Position numbers and translations under genes: made by a program
Part shown: positions 44,997 to 56,400 of the stretch, one piece after another
How positions within the stretch are numbered: position 1 is the first letter of the stretch
How the letters are laid out: each line of letters opens with the position of its first letter
Assembly: GCA_946406115.1 (NCBI GenBank)
Contig: OX291544.1
Location: forward strand, 4,278,001-4,342,000
Direction of reading: 5' to 3'
Source of the DNA: Apoda limacodes
Lineage: Eukaryota; Arthropoda; Insecta; Lepidoptera; Limacodidae
DNA length: 64,000 nucleotides
The notes under the pieces: generated by a model
What the model saw: only the letters and a program-made list of their open reading frames with translations
Database searches by the model: none
What the model was told of the DNA's origin: nothing

Positions 44997-46927
44997 TGAT
45001 AAAGAATAATTATGTTGAGGTAAATTTTACTCTCAAAAACCTTGTACTGTTATAGTATGTTTTTGTTTTTAGATATCAAAAAATCTTGTTTCTAATGTAT
45101 TTGTTGATAAAAATAATAATAATAATATCTAGAACACACAGTGCCATCTGGCCCCAAAGCAAGCAAAGCTTGTATTATGAAAACCGCACAATGGATACAA
45201 ATACTTAAAATATGACAGGGCTTGGCAATACGCGCGAGGGACGAAAGTTAAAAGTTAACTCGCTACGTATACCCGAAGTTTTGATTGTTTATCTTCTAAA
45301 TCAAAAACTTTCTAATTAAGAACATTAACATGAGAAAAATTTTATAACCTTGGACTCAAAAAATATGTTTAACTTGATAGGTACGATTGCTGATAAATCC
45401 TTGGAAAATCTGATTTGATCTGATTTCACAGTTTTTCGACTTCATCGACTAGAAAATAGTATTTCATAACTTTGACAATTCAAAAGTGTTTGTAAAATCC
45501 TAATTTGAAGAAAAATATTTGACTTTGACTTAGAATATTTAAACTTACTCACACCTACCCACGCATACACACACACACACACACACTGTGTATTTTAGTT
45601 TCTCGACACATATTATTTAATATATTCGTATGGGTTTCAACATAAATTGATTTCAATAGACAGTTTTTTTTATGTCATGAACAATAATTTTACCTCGAAA
45701 GAGCTTTCTTTTTAAATAAATATATTGAGGTAAAACACGAAAAGCTGTAAAACCATCAATATAAGCGTTCTTGCTTTAATTTTTTATGTCCCAATATCCA
45801 TCAATGTTTTCGCTTACATCATTGTCTTAACAGATAAGGTCCCCCGCTCAATCTTCCTTAGCCGACTTTAATTCCGTAAGTAGGCCGGCGTCATCGCGGT
45901 AATAGCACCTACATCAAAAGCAATACAGGCCTTATTGACGTTGTTTTCTCTTTCATCCTTTCCTATATTTATGTAAGTTTGAGAGGGATGTTCAACAGCA
46001 CGTGCCAGTTTCTCAGATTAAAATTGATTGCGCGGCCGTTGCCTTTATCTGTGGAACATGGCGCGATTGATTCTTCATCAATCTTTATTCGCGATAGTAA
46101 CTTGTTTTTTTCTTATTTCAGTAAAATTGATTTAAATGGACGCGTTTTGTATTCATTTATTTTTAAAAGCCTAAAACGCTGTGTTTTCATTTAATGAATT
46201 GATGGTACTTTTGATAGTGACGTCGAAGTTCAATTAACATCATTTGGTTTCACCATTTGATCTTATTATAATTACAAAACCGGCCAAGATACGTACATAG
46301 CTACTATATAGTATACTAGAATAGCATAGCAAGTACTACGGTATAGTAGTTTATATACTTATAATGTAGCTAGAAAGGCTGAGATAAAATATTCTTACTG
46401 AATGGAGACAATTGTTATACTGATCACCAGAGTGAGTATTGTTCGTTATGACATAGTCCGGAGGGTCGAGTACCTCGTTATTTTATTTCTTGAAATAGTT
46501 ACACAGAAGCATTTACGTCTAGATATTAGATTAGATAATTAGAATTTTGAGGAGCTCATGGCCCAGAGGCGAAATAGTTCAAAATATCAATACCTATTTG
46601 TAATTTTTTCCTTTACGTTGCAATGAAACAAATAGGTGAACTGATTTTTGGCCCAGGAAAAGGACGGGGACAGTGGAGTTTAGAGAAAATATTACTTTTA
46701 CTTTTACTTTTAAAGAAGATAAATTAATACTATAAACTACGAGAAAAATTGAAGAATATGTAAAACGAATATTCACACTGCTAGGACAAATTGTAGTGGA
46801 TATATAGTAACTATGTCAAAACTGAATTAACTATCTGATTCAACTAATTTCGTAATTTCTCGCCAAGTTTATTCTAGTAAATATCTATTGTGTTAAGGTT
46901 TTAAATTCAACTCAATAAAAGGTTTTA
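44997..46927. other. Unassigned, with balanced block at 45830-46200 and (AC)n at 45567-45586
   Basis: A dinucleotide repeat (AC)10 lies at 45567-45586. 45830-46200 is less AT-rich and unmatched (AGTAGGCCGGCGTCATCGCG, CAGCACGTGCCAGTTTCTC, GATTGCGCGGCCGTTGCC, GAACATGGCGCGATTG). It is a candidate conserved non-coding block. A 71-residue plus-strand frame over part of it has no recognisable domain. Confidence 0.3.
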
Positions 46928-47160
46928 AATCTACTGACCCAAGAATGTAGCGCATGTTTTAGATATAAAATACAATGTCGAAGAACCCGCTGCAATAAAT
47001 TTGAGATCTAAACTTTGTCGCCTTCCTATATCAATTTACGTAAAAAGGTCACAAGAGTGCGCTAGCTTTGCGCCAGTTTTAGAGGGTCGTAAATTTAGAA
47101 GGCTAAGCTCACTGAGCACCTAAATCTAGCTCGCAGTTTTCATGCTGACCCTTTGGAAAC
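46928..47160 (+). repeat. Family G 233 bp dispersed repeat, copy 1
   Basis: ACCCAAGAATGTAGCGCATG, TCGCCTTCCTATATCAATTT, ACGTAAAAAGGTCACAAGAG, TGCGCTAGCTTTGCGCCAG, CTAAGCTCACTGAGCACC and CATGCTGACCC recur inverted at 56811-57043 at high identity and equal length. It has no open frame. The family is not one I can name, and the two copies are ~9.7 kb apart. Confidence 0.85.
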
Positions 47161-47203
47161 ACGTGGATGTGTATCTCTATAGGGGCGTATAGTGTATAGT
47201 ACG

Positions 47204-47494
47204 AGTATCCTACTAATATTATAAATGTGAAAGTTTTGATGTTTGTCACTCAATCACGCTTCAACTATCGGACGGATCACGATGAAACTTGGCACATGTA
47301 TAGTTTAGATCCTGGCATAGGACATAGACTATTTTATCGCGTAAAATTCAAAAGTTTCCGCGGGAATAACTATGGCCGAGCTTAAATAATATAGCCACAA
47401 ATGTAGTTTGCTATAGCAAACTTCATTTGTATAATTAAGGAGTTCCACGCCGAAAAGCGAAGTAGGGCGGACGGAGCCGCTGGCAAAATCTATA
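47204..47494 (-). repeat. Family B repeat, minus strand
   Basis: On the plus strand it starts ATCCTACTAATATTATAAAT, GTGAAAGTTTTGATG, has TTTCCGCGGGAATAACTATG, and ends GGCGGACGGAGCCGCTGGC, AAAATCTA. It is the reverse of the family B order (head CCAGCGGCTCCG, tail ATTATAATATTAGTAGGAT). Nearly full length. Confidence 0.85.
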
Positions 47495-47568
47495 GTATAT
47501 TATGAGTGTTTTGAATAAAATAATAATACACAGCATAAAATATTTTCACTGGGAGAAATATACATATA

Positions 47569-47810
47569 TAAATAACTAGTTTCTGCCACCTGCTCCGCCC
47601 GCGCTAAAGTCGGTTATCGGCGTAGAAGTTTTATGGCAACTCATTGATTTATACTCTTAGTATAAAAATTTGCTGTAGTGGTAGCGATAGTTCGTTCAGA
47701 TAGAGTAACTTTAAATTGATTCCTGCGGGAACTTTTGAATTATCCGAAATAAAGGCCTATGTCCTTCTCTGTTTCTTCAACTACCTGTATGCAAAATTTT
47801 CTTTCATTCA
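47569..47810 (+). repeat. Family B repeat, 3'-truncated
   Basis: ACTAGTTTCTGCCACCTGCT, CCGCCCGCGCTAAAGTCGG, TGATTCCTGCGGGAACTTTT, GAATTATCCGAAATAAAGGC, CTATGTCCTTCTC. The tail is missing; the sequence passes into the palindrome region. Confidence 0.75.
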
Positions 47811-47848
47811 TATCTTCAAGTTATCTTTAGAAACATTTTATTTGTTGA

Positions 47849-48091
47849 AAAATGCCTATTTATCGGTTTAAGGAATTTATTTCTCAAATGAACTTAAAAT
47901 GCTCACTTATTAAAGAGAAATATTTGGAAATACAAAAAATCAATTTGTTGAAGCTAGTAGATTAGGGTTGGCTACTCTACTACTAGCTTCAACAAATAGA
48001 TTTTTTGTATTTCCAAATATTTCTCTTTAATAAGTGAGCATTTTAAGTTCATTTGAGAAATAAATTCCTTAAACCGATAAATAGGCATTTT
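47849..48091. repeat. 243 bp near-perfect palindrome
   Basis: Arms 47849-47960 and 47980-48091 are inverted copies of 112 bp with no net indel and about one mismatch (ATCAATTTG versus ATCTATTTG), around a 19 bp loop. Key words are AAATGCCTATTTATCGGTTT at the outer end and GTTGAAGCTAGTAG at the inner end. If transcribed it would make a ~112 bp hairpin. No open frame. Confidence 0.95.
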
Positions 48092-48829
48092 ACGATTTTT
48101 TGTTTAGTTAGTTGTAGTTAGTTATTGAATTTAGATGTACGTTAGTTAAATTTTATTTATTAGTTATATTGGCTCATTAAATAATTTAATTTGTTAGTTT
48201 ATTAAGTTTTCAGTCGGTTAGTTGGAACATTAAGCATATAATCTTTTAGTCTATGTGTAAACCCATATAAAGATATAGATTTTTTGACATGTTCGGGTAA
48301 TTTATTATATATTTGTACTCCTTCAAACTGGGTGTTCCTCTGTCCATATGAAGTTCTTATTTTGTATAGTTATAATTTATCCTTTTTTCTTGTTACATAT
48401 TTGTGTTTTTTTGTATGAAAAGTTATATGGGAGTTTATTTCTTTTAGTCATTTGCGACTATTTTTAGAGTTATGGCCTTGTGTGGGAGGGTGTTTGTTTG
48501 TGTCTACGTACGTACGTATGTACGTGAGCTTTTCCATTGAGATCAGATATGTTGAGAACTAATTGATGATGATGAAATGAAAACAAATTTGCGTTATCGA
48601 CATCTCAATCGATTCCCCTTCATCCGCAACGGACCTGTGTGCCAAGTATTTTAACTCTTCCTATGAGAAAAGAATATCTCAAAACGCGCCTACTAGGGGC
48701 GCTGCTTTATTCCCATTAATTTATTTCATTGACTCCAACACGAGTTAGAATCTCACACTAGACACACCGATTAATTATTCAGAAATATTGAACCAGCATT
48801 TTATTTATCAATAAAACATTTTTATTGTC
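48092..48829. other. Unassigned, with (TACG)n tract
   Basis: GTTAGTT-type words recur loosely at 48100-48230. A TACG tract (five units, one impure) lies at 48505-48524. The part at 48670-48700 (AACGCGCCTACTAGGGGCGC) is GC-richer. No gene. Confidence 0.35.
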
Positions 48830-49275
48830 CCTACTTACTACATAATTTTATTAAAATTTCTCCGATTTCGATAAAAGTATATATTCTTTTGGGTTTTCGA
48901 AGGGTGCTGAAGCAAATATTTTCTTAGTTTTTTATAGTTAAAGATGGCAAATCCAACACTGCGTCCATATTTTTAATAAAATGTTTGATTAAATTAAGTT
49001 CTATTACATTTTCGACGGTACTGAATTCAAATATTTCATCAGTTTTGTAAAATTTAAGATAGAGGATCCAATATGGCGTTTATTATTTAAATAAAAGTTT
49101 GATTTAGATGAAATTAAAGTCTATTGTGGCGTCTATTTTTCTAAATGAGAATTTACTATACTACGGTATATTAATTATTAAAGGGTCTTGAAAGACAGAC
49201 AAACAGACAGACGGACAACAAAGTGATCCTATAAGAACTCTTATAGGATTCTCTCTGTCTGTCTGTCAAGATCCT
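48830..49275 (+). repeat. Family A-related repeat with AAGATGG(C/A) internal repeats and snap-back tail
   Basis: AAAGATGGCAAATCCAACAC and AGATAGAGGATCCAATATGG belong to a loose internal repeat (TTTGATTA..AAATT..GATCCAATATGGCG type), followed by the tail AAAGGGTCTTGAAAGACAGA, CAGACGGACAACAAAGTGAT, CCTATAAG. The tail is then mirrored at once (CTTATAGG, CTGTCTGTCTGTCAAGATCC), giving an inverted repeat of about 40 bp arms at 49183-49274. Confidence 0.65.
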
Positions 49276-50989
49276 TTTTCTTAGGAACTTGATAAAGCTG
49301 CAATTAATATCGAATAATAAAGACTACGGCTCCTTGAAGCTGTAAAAAAATTAGGCTTCTAAGTCAATGCAATTAATATACGTAATGTATAATAAAAATA
49401 CGATGTTACATCATAAATATAGGAAAAAATCCAAAAAATATATTAAAGCATAAAACTGTGAGAATTGATCTCACGATGGAAGAACTATCTACATATAATA
49501 AGTTTCTTGGCCGGTTTCTTATTTATTTATAAAATTTAAATAAAGTTTATTCATAGAATTTGTTTGACCTGATTTTTGGGACAGGAATAGTTGTAGGGTC
49601 ATATAATATGTCGAAAGTATCGAATAGCGTCTGGATATCGATGTTAGAAATCAAACATAAGTTTTTGACTTTGTAAACCTCTCTTATTGTAAAGGATCTC
49701 TTTTAGATGTTTTAGAATTATGTACTGTTACTTACCCTTAATTAGGTACATAATTTTGATTTTAATAATGAATAGTTTTCTTTCCTATGACTATGACATT
49801 CCACTGTTAAATCGTTCCACAACTTTGAATATACACATTTTTTTGGGTTGAAATTCTAAATAAATTCTAGATAAATTTTCTGAGATAATCATGCGTTAAC
49901 ATCAAATTTACATTAATTTATATAGAGATTATCTACGAATTTGTCAAATAAATAACTTAAAGTGGGTGATTCAATAACGATAAGTCACGAAAAGTCATAA
50001 ACCTGTAAGCTCGTTAAGGTGACGACTTTGATACCCAACACATCAGCCGAAGCAATTTACTTTAAAGAGCCTTAATTTGACGATTTATTTGTGTCCATCA
50101 TTAACTTCGAGAACATTACCAAAGAGTAGCATTTAACAGATGCTCAGAATTCTTTAGGCAATTGAAAACATTTACCTTTTGTCGGTATCGTAATGAAAAG
50201 TATTTTTCTCGAAATGTTTTTACGATAATTGTCTGCCCGCTCACTGAATACTGAAACATTAATGTCTCAAAAAATTTATGAATATTATATATGATACTTA
50301 TTAAAGAATTTATGAACAAATTTTTGTTTTGTTTTTCCGTTCGCTTCCTTCATATATGTTTTGATAGGTTAATTCTTAAGTTAATACACGTCAGTATTTT
50401 TTTTTCGTATTAAAGTCGATTTCTATTTGGCATACAAAAGTACGGAAAACATGTCTGTTACACAGTTTAATATTTAAAAATATTTCTACTTTTTTACAGT
50501 TGGTTTATAGACAAACGAATATATTATGTCTATGCACATATTTAAATTATGCCACTATAAAAAATGTCTATATTACCTATATCTAACTCAACGTCATAGC
50601 TTATTATAAAGTTAATGAGATGTTTTATAACGTTTATAGTGATGACACAAATTAAAATAGTTAACTATGTTACAAGATTATTGTCAGTAGATATGTTAAT
50701 GTGCGATGTCTTATCTTTAACTACTTGATCTCAGACACCTATAAGGCAACTAAATCGAATTGAAACTGTTGATTGACGTTTTTAATTAACAAACCCGTTT
50801 TGGAGAAATCGAATTTGTTTCAAAATACGTAAGAAATTTAAATTTCTTTAATGATTGCACCGAGTGATCGATCGTCCCACGCCCGGACTTAATTTGGTCA
50901 TTTACTTTAGCTTGGCAATTTTTTTCAGGTAGCGTGTATAATTATAATTATGTTTTTATGCATATTATAGTATAATTGTAATACAGGGT
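49276..50989. other. Unassigned AT-rich stretch
   Basis: No gene or recognised repeat. Small frames have no domain. Confidence 0.35.
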
Positions 50990-51590
50990 CCGTTAACCGA
51001 TTTTTGGCAGGGAGCTCATTCCACAACTTAAGCGTTCGCGGGAGGAAGTTTCTCTGAGACCGCACTGTACGCGACCATTTAGGTTCTAAAGTGTGAGAAT
51101 GAATTCTCTGCCGATGGCGAGCAGTGTGATGATAGAAAGTAGCCGTGGGCATCATTTCGAACAATTCCTCAGAACACAACCCATTGTACAAGTGGTAGAA
51201 CACACACAGGGAGGCAAAGTCTCTCCTCAGACTTAAGGGCTCGATACCGCAAGTGAGTTTGGAATCGTTGATAATTCTCACAGCCCATCATTGAACCGAG
51301 TCAAAAGAGCCAAGCTGGTATCCGGGTGCACCCGCCCAGAGATGGCAGCAGTACTCCATATGGGGCCGAACTTGCGACTTGTAAAGTAACAACCTTTGCC
51401 CCGACGTGAAGTACTGCTTCGCTCTGTTGAGTACACCAAGTTTTTTGGACGCCAGCTTCACCTTAACTTGTAAATGATCTCGGAACTGAACATCGCTGGA
51501 GATGTCGACACCAAGGATCCCAATGCTCTTGGAGATGGAGAGGGAAGTGTTCTGGAATTGTGGGACTACAGTGAATGGAGTTTCCTTAGC
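50990..51590 (-). pseudogene. Jockey/CR1-type LINE RT C-terminal half, one visible stop
   Basis: From about 51590 leftwards the minus strand reads one frame: TVVPQFQNTSLSISKSIGIL, GVDISSDVQFRDHLQVKVKL, ASKKLGVLNRAKQYFTSGQR, LLLYKSQVRPHMEYCCHLWA, GAPGYQLGSFDSVQ, then a TGA stop near 51297, then WAVRIINDSKLTCGIEPLSL, RRDFASLCVFYHLYNGLCSE, ELFEMMPTATFYHHTARHRQ, NFLPRTLKLWNELP. Only this stop interrupts about 195 codons. The element is 5'-truncated and also lacks the 3' end seen in its relatives. It belongs to the same family as 14041-14390 and 21770-22323 and is the best preserved. Confidence 0.88.
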
Positions 51591-51591
51591 T

Positions 51592-51705
51592 ACGCAAATT
51601 ATGCCAATTCATACTGGCCCAGCGTGGTAGGCTATGGTCTAAGCCTCTGTCGCCGAGGAGGGGCCTGTGCCCCTGCAGCGAGGCGTACAACGGCTGAGAC
51701 AATTA
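51592..51705 (-). repeat. Family D related repeat abutting LINE
   Basis: On the minus strand ACGCCTCGCTGCAGGGGCAC, AGGCCCCTCCTCGGCGAC, AGAGGCTTAGACCATAGCC, TACCACGCTGGGCCAG, TATGAATTGG match the GGGCACAGGCCTCCTCT..GGCTTAG(G)CCATAG..CGCTGGCCCAGTG order of this lepidopteran repeat. It joins the 5'-truncated LINE directly. Confidence 0.65.
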
Positions 51706-53619
51706 CTGGAAAAAGCTTCGTTTACCTACTTATAAATTATACTAAGTATGTAACTAACTATTGGTACAACTTATTTTTTAAATAGGTAAATTCACTTATA
51801 TTTTTTCTAATTTCTGTATAAAATCAGATTCAGATTTAAATTGGATTACAATCTATAGATAACTTTTTATCATATTATGTTCAGATGATCCAACCTAACA
51901 TCGACCTTCATCTATCTGCTCACGAACTTAACAGTATTTCATATCAAACATTATGTCAACGAAAATGCCACAAAAGGTTTTCTCATTCAAATATGTTTAT
52001 ACTACCTTTAAGTAGACTGTGAACGTAAACGTTTTCTTACAAATTATGATACCGTTTCTCTTAGTTTTGAAAATGTTGCAAATATTATGCAAAACTAGAC
52101 GCGAAGGATTTATATTTTTAGAAAATATTTTGCAATTCAAAATTTCAAAACAAATGTTGATTTCCAAATATTTCAAGACGGTCTTCCCGCGATCATGGTA
52201 TTAAATATAATACCATATTTAAATATCAGAAGCTTTATAAAAGAAGGTTTGTTATCCATGTATAGAAAAAATAATAAATTAAACCAGTCGCCCTTTCTTT
52301 AGTAAAATTACTGATAAATAAACGACAAAATACAAACCGAAAGGCATTCAATGCCGCTTCGATCGCTACGACAAATCGTTTCACCTAAAATACCCCATTG
52401 CATTACAGTTCCCGTGTTGTATGCAAATACATCGATGTACAGACAAACGAAAGGTCAAACGTTGTTTTATTTAAATAGACCGACTAACCCATATCTCCTC
52501 TACCCTACCACCGTGTTATTTTAATTCCCTCATACATATTTATGGGACACGTAAGGCAAGTCGTGATCTGTACCCGTTTGAATTGATATTTGTGAATGTT
52601 ACTTTCCCTTAAATATACCGAATTGGAAAATGTTTATATTTAAATACTTGTCTCTTCAAGACAAATACACGTGACAATCTAGATAATCCAGATATATATA
52701 TGTACAAAGCGATAGTATTCTAGCCTATCTAGGTATATAGGTATTAATTTGGAATAAGTACTGACTTGAAAACTACTGCACGAAGTTCTAAAACTGCATT
52801 ATTCTGATTTCTGTGTGATACGAGATTACGGGACGGAAGTCATAGTAAAGTACTGGTGTTTAATATCTTTCTGAATGATACTTATATAAACAATGAGCAA
52901 AAAGGAAAATAATCAGTTTACGTACGAATCAAAATAATGTATACGTATCTGCATAATTTGTCAAAAGATTTTTATTTTGTACCTAATACTTGAAATTGGA
53001 ATTATTAGGAAGTAGCTTACTTTTAATATATAGGCTAGCCTGTCAATGGCACCAATGATGGTTCATATTTTCATCATATTTGACAGACTAACATCTTTGG
53101 TGAAATAAATACGCTTTAAGCCTGAGGCAGAGGATATTCTGCCTTACGTCCACTGGATATTAATAAAATAAGGTGCTATGTACTCATCCAGACAGTTCCG
53201 ATACAAATTTGTATAACATAGAACCCAGACAATAAATTGTAGATGACGGGCGGGAACGCCAGTGTTAAATTACTAGGTCAGAATTAACACACTCCATATT
53301 TTACGACCATTGCTATTACAGAGGCAGTGTGGTCCATTTAATTTGGCAGATGCAAAAAAATACAACTCAAAAGGTCCGCTCTGACTGCAAGAAGTGTAAC
53401 TAATAAGATCCTTTTTCTATTTTTGTGTTTTTGTTAAGACCGCACCCGCCCATATACACTTTAAATTTAAAAGTGACCATAATCTATAATGGCCACTGGC
53501 TATCAGAAGCCGTAGATCATTTTCTTTGATGTTTTACTGTTTTTTTACTTTTCTTCGTTTGATGTTTTTAAATATTTTTTGTCCTTACTCTATCGTTATT
53601 AATTCTCAATTTACATGGC
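51706..53619. other. Unassigned AT-rich stretch
   Basis: No gene or clear repeat. A minor hairpin TGGTATTAAATATAATACCA lies at about 52196-52215. The rest is unmatched. Confidence 0.35.
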
Positions 53620-54115
53620 CTTTATAGTTAAAACAATGACGCGTAGTTGCAGTATCCAAGAGGCACCCGGATGGCCCGCGGTATTTGAGTTGACGAAGTT
53701 TTATCGCCCTGTGGAACCCGAACTGAGCCGAAAGATATGCACAAATGCCATCCCTCCCATGAAATTTCATCCCCGAGAATATTGAATTTTGTGAAAATTG
53801 TCCATGGCCATTGATTGCAAAACATTTTATTGCGCGTATTCCAATTAGACAAATTGTGCGATTGTTGAGGTAGCCACAGCGGGCGAAATTTCATGGGAGA
53901 GAGATTGCATTTGTGCATATCGTTTTTCACATCATACAAAACAAATGCGATCCGATTTTAATGATTTTAAGTCCATTTTTCTAAGTTCTTGTCCACCGCT
54001 CGAAAAATTCAATTTTTTCCGGCTTCCAACTCTGACATATCAATAATCAACCGGCCGGGGTGGACGCCAATTTCAATCGGCTGCCTCGCGACAATTTTTT
54101 TGAAACCTTCTCAGG
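53620..54115. promoter_or_regulatory. Balanced, non-repetitive block; candidate conserved non-coding element
   Basis: This ~500 bp block is compositionally unlike its AT-rich neighbours (AGAGGCACCCGGATGGCCCG, GTGGAACCCGAACTGAGCC, CAACCGGCCGGGGTGGACGC, CGGCTGCCTCGCGACAATT) and has no second copy in the window. It contains an inverted repeat (see separate entry). The 103-residue minus-strand frame over it has no recognisable domain and low-complexity context, so I do not call a gene. Enhancer-like sequence is an inference only. Confidence 0.3.
53734..53921. repeat. 36 bp inverted repeat with 115 bp loop
   Basis: GATATGCACAAATGCCATCC, CTCCCATGAAATTTC (53734-53768) is matched by GAAATTTCATGGGAG, AGAGATTGCATTTGTGCATATC (53885-53921), with a couple of changes and one small gap. 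It lies inside the balanced block. Confidence 0.85.
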
Positions 54116-54804
54116 GGAATTAAATAAAAAGATTTCGTTGAGTCCGTTAATACAATTTATTAAAGTCTTATATACTACCACTTTTAACAATGAAATATCA
54201 CGATTTTCTATTTTTCCATAACAATTTATAATTTTTGATAGTTTTTACCTGTGTCTAGCAAATCAATGCCACCGCCAGCTTTTGAAAATCAATAAAATTA
54301 GGTTCTATATGGCGAAAATTACCATTCAACCGTAGGGAAATAAAACCAATTTGGTGATATTCACAATTCAAGATAAACGAAGTTGGGTACCTGGGATGAG
54401 GGTTTGAGGTAGAACCCACAACCTAGTAAAAATATATTATAGATACTTTCCTGAACAGATTTCGTTTTTATTTAAAATCCTCCTGGATTATTTATTCAGT
54501 TATTTCTGTATCTTCGAAGCATATCAATAACTGATAAAAAAATATTGTATATTTTCACTATCTTAGGTAAAAATTTCAATCTATTTTTCTAACATGTAGC
54601 ACGACTACGTTAACGTTACTCACAAAAAACTGTCTTCTCTTTCCTTTTCCATCTGTCATTCTTTTGAATCCGACATTTAAGAGTATGTCAAAGTAATTTC
54701 TCGTATGGATATAGAAAATACAATAAATTTGAAATAATCACGCTAAACGAGAACTAAAGCTAAAAATTACATACTAAAACAATTCACTTGTTACAACCTG
54801 GCTA
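54116..54804. other. Unassigned AT-rich stretch
   Basis: No gene or recognised repeat. Confidence 0.35.
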
Positions 54805-55020
54805 CTTCGATCGAACGCATTCGCTATATCCAGGCTAGATGCCAATGCCTCCTCCTGACTCTCATTGGCTAGTGCCTATCGTTGTGTGAGATACACTAGA
54901 AGGTCATCAGTCGAGCGACCGTGGCGAAAACCACATTGACGGTCACTGACCAGGTCGTATTTTTCTAGGTATCGAAGAAGCTGTGTGTTGATCACACGCT
55001 CCATCACCTTATAGACTATA
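54805..55020 (-). pseudogene. Jockey/CR1-type LINE RT fragment
   Basis: The DNA matches 40620-40870 closely (AACGCATTCGCTATATCCAG, GCTAGATGCCAATGCCTCCT, CACTAGAAGGTCATCAGTCG, ATTGACGGTCACTGACC, AGCTGTGTGTTGATCACACG). On the minus strand this is the stretch between the finger and motif A of reverse transcriptase, including the start of ALACSLDIAKAF. About 215 bp of a second copy of that LINE family. Too short to be functional. Confidence 0.8.
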
Positions 55021-55049
55021 ATAGATTATATTTTTAAATGACTATAATA

Positions 55050-55400
55050 TTTGAGACTAGCTTTTCCAGCAGCTTCGCCCGACCCAAATTTGGTTATCGG
55101 CGTAGATTTCTTACGGCAACTCTTCATTTATAGAAAATAAAACCTACTCACACTTGACGTTCTCTCTCTCTCATTTTCACTTTTTCAAATTAAAGAAATT
55201 ATTAACTACTAAAAACTAATTAACTAATGGATTAACCTGGCGAGCATCAAACAAACTTTAAACCCCCGTTTAAGGGGTGAGTTTTGGAAAATCCTTTCTT
55301 AGCGCACGTCTTCATCATAATAGCTATATGTGTGCTAAATTTGAGCTCGATCCGTCCAGTGGTTGCAGCTGTGCGTTGATAGATCAGTCAGTCAGTAATA
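55050..55400 (+). repeat. Family B head joined to family C tail
   Basis: It starts ACTAGCTTTTCCAGCAGCTT, CGCCCGACCCAAATTTGG (family B head). After an AT-rich and CT-rich interval it passes into ACCCCCGTTTAAGGGGTGAG, TTTTGGAAAATCCTTTCTTA, GCTCGATCCGTCCAGTGGTT, GTGCGTTGATAGATCAGTCA, GTCAG (family C). Family C also appears at 56085-56400 and 63860-64000. It is either a composite element or two abutting insertions. Confidence 0.7.
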
Positions 55401-55539
55401 TTTACTTTGGGCTAACGTTAACTTAAATCCGCGACTTTGTTTACGTAGAAAGTGAAAATATTTTTAAATAATACTTACCGCCCTTCCCCCTCGTGACTGC
55501 CCGCCGGCCTCGCACATCATAAATGCGCCCGCAGTACTT

Positions 55540-55975
55540 GATAATTATTTGCTGCGATGTTATTTTAAAACTGCTATATCTCCTAAGATATTCATTGAAA
55601 TCGGATGATGTACAGGGCAATTTTATTTTAAATTACATACTTGTGATGAATAACGTATTTATTTGGATAAGAAGTTATATCATGTTTATAAAAACACCTT
55701 CGCAAATAATGCATTATTTTAGAACAAATTTGGTAAGCATAAAAAAGGTTATTGTGAGCCAACCTTAAAAGATAGACATCGCGGTCTTTTTTTTAGAACT
55801 TTTAAAGGGGAACAATTCTGTTATACATGATTTATAGCCAAATACAATGATGTATAGCCTACAGCAAAAATATTTTTTCAAATCAGACCCGTGGTTCCTG
55901 AGATAAGCGCGTTCAAGCAAACAAACAATAAAACTGTTCAGCTTTATAATATTAGTATAGAAGAAGATTTGCTTA
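55540..55975 (+). repeat. LINE tail (AAAGGGGAACAATTCTGTTA type)
   Basis: GCTATATCTCCTAAGATATT, CATTGAAATCGGATGATG, ACATCGCGGTCTTTTTTTTA, GAACTTTTAAAGGGGAACAA, GTGGTTCCTGAGATAAGCGC, GTTCAAGCAAACAAACA, AGCTTTATAATATTAGTATA are the usual consecutive blocks of a lepidopteran non-LTR 3' region. The 81-residue frame inside is not a gene. Confidence 0.65.
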
Positions 55976-56084
55976 TGTTTTAAGTGATGTTAACCTTTTT
56001 TTAAATAAAATCGAATTGCGTTTTCAAACATATGTCAAATAAAATGTAATTTAAATCAAAAGCACTAAGGAGTATTGATATCAA

Positions 56085-56400
56085 CTTCGAAGCAAATCAC
56101 CGCCAAAATAACTTTCTCCCCTTTTTAACCCTGTTAGGGGATGAATTTCAATAAAATACGAAACAGGTCTTCCTTCAATTCTGTTAAAAAAGGGTTTATG
56201 CAAAATTTGAAGTAGATTGGACCAAGGTATCATGTTGTCCCATACAAACTTTGCCCCCCTTTTTCACGCCCTTAGAGGTAGAATTATGAAAAATCCTTTC
56301 TTATCGAATGCCTACGTCATACAAAGAACACACCCTCCAAGTTTCTGGTCTCTACGATAAGCGGTTTAGGTTGTGCGTTGATCCATTAGTCGTTGAGGAC
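56085..56400 (+). repeat. Family C LINE tail
   Basis: TAACCCTGTTAGGGGATGAA, TTTTTCACGCCCTTAGAGGT, AAAAATCCTTTCTTATCGAA, TGCCTACGTCATACAAAG, CGGTTTAGGTTGTGCGTTGA. Same order as 55235-55400, with the TCAGTCAGTCAG end missing. Confidence 0.7.

Noticed and set aside
53628..53939. 103-residue minus-strand open frame as a possible gene
   Set aside because: No recognisable domain or splice context, and the DNA contains a 36 bp inverted repeat that explains part of the frame; treated as non-coding block.
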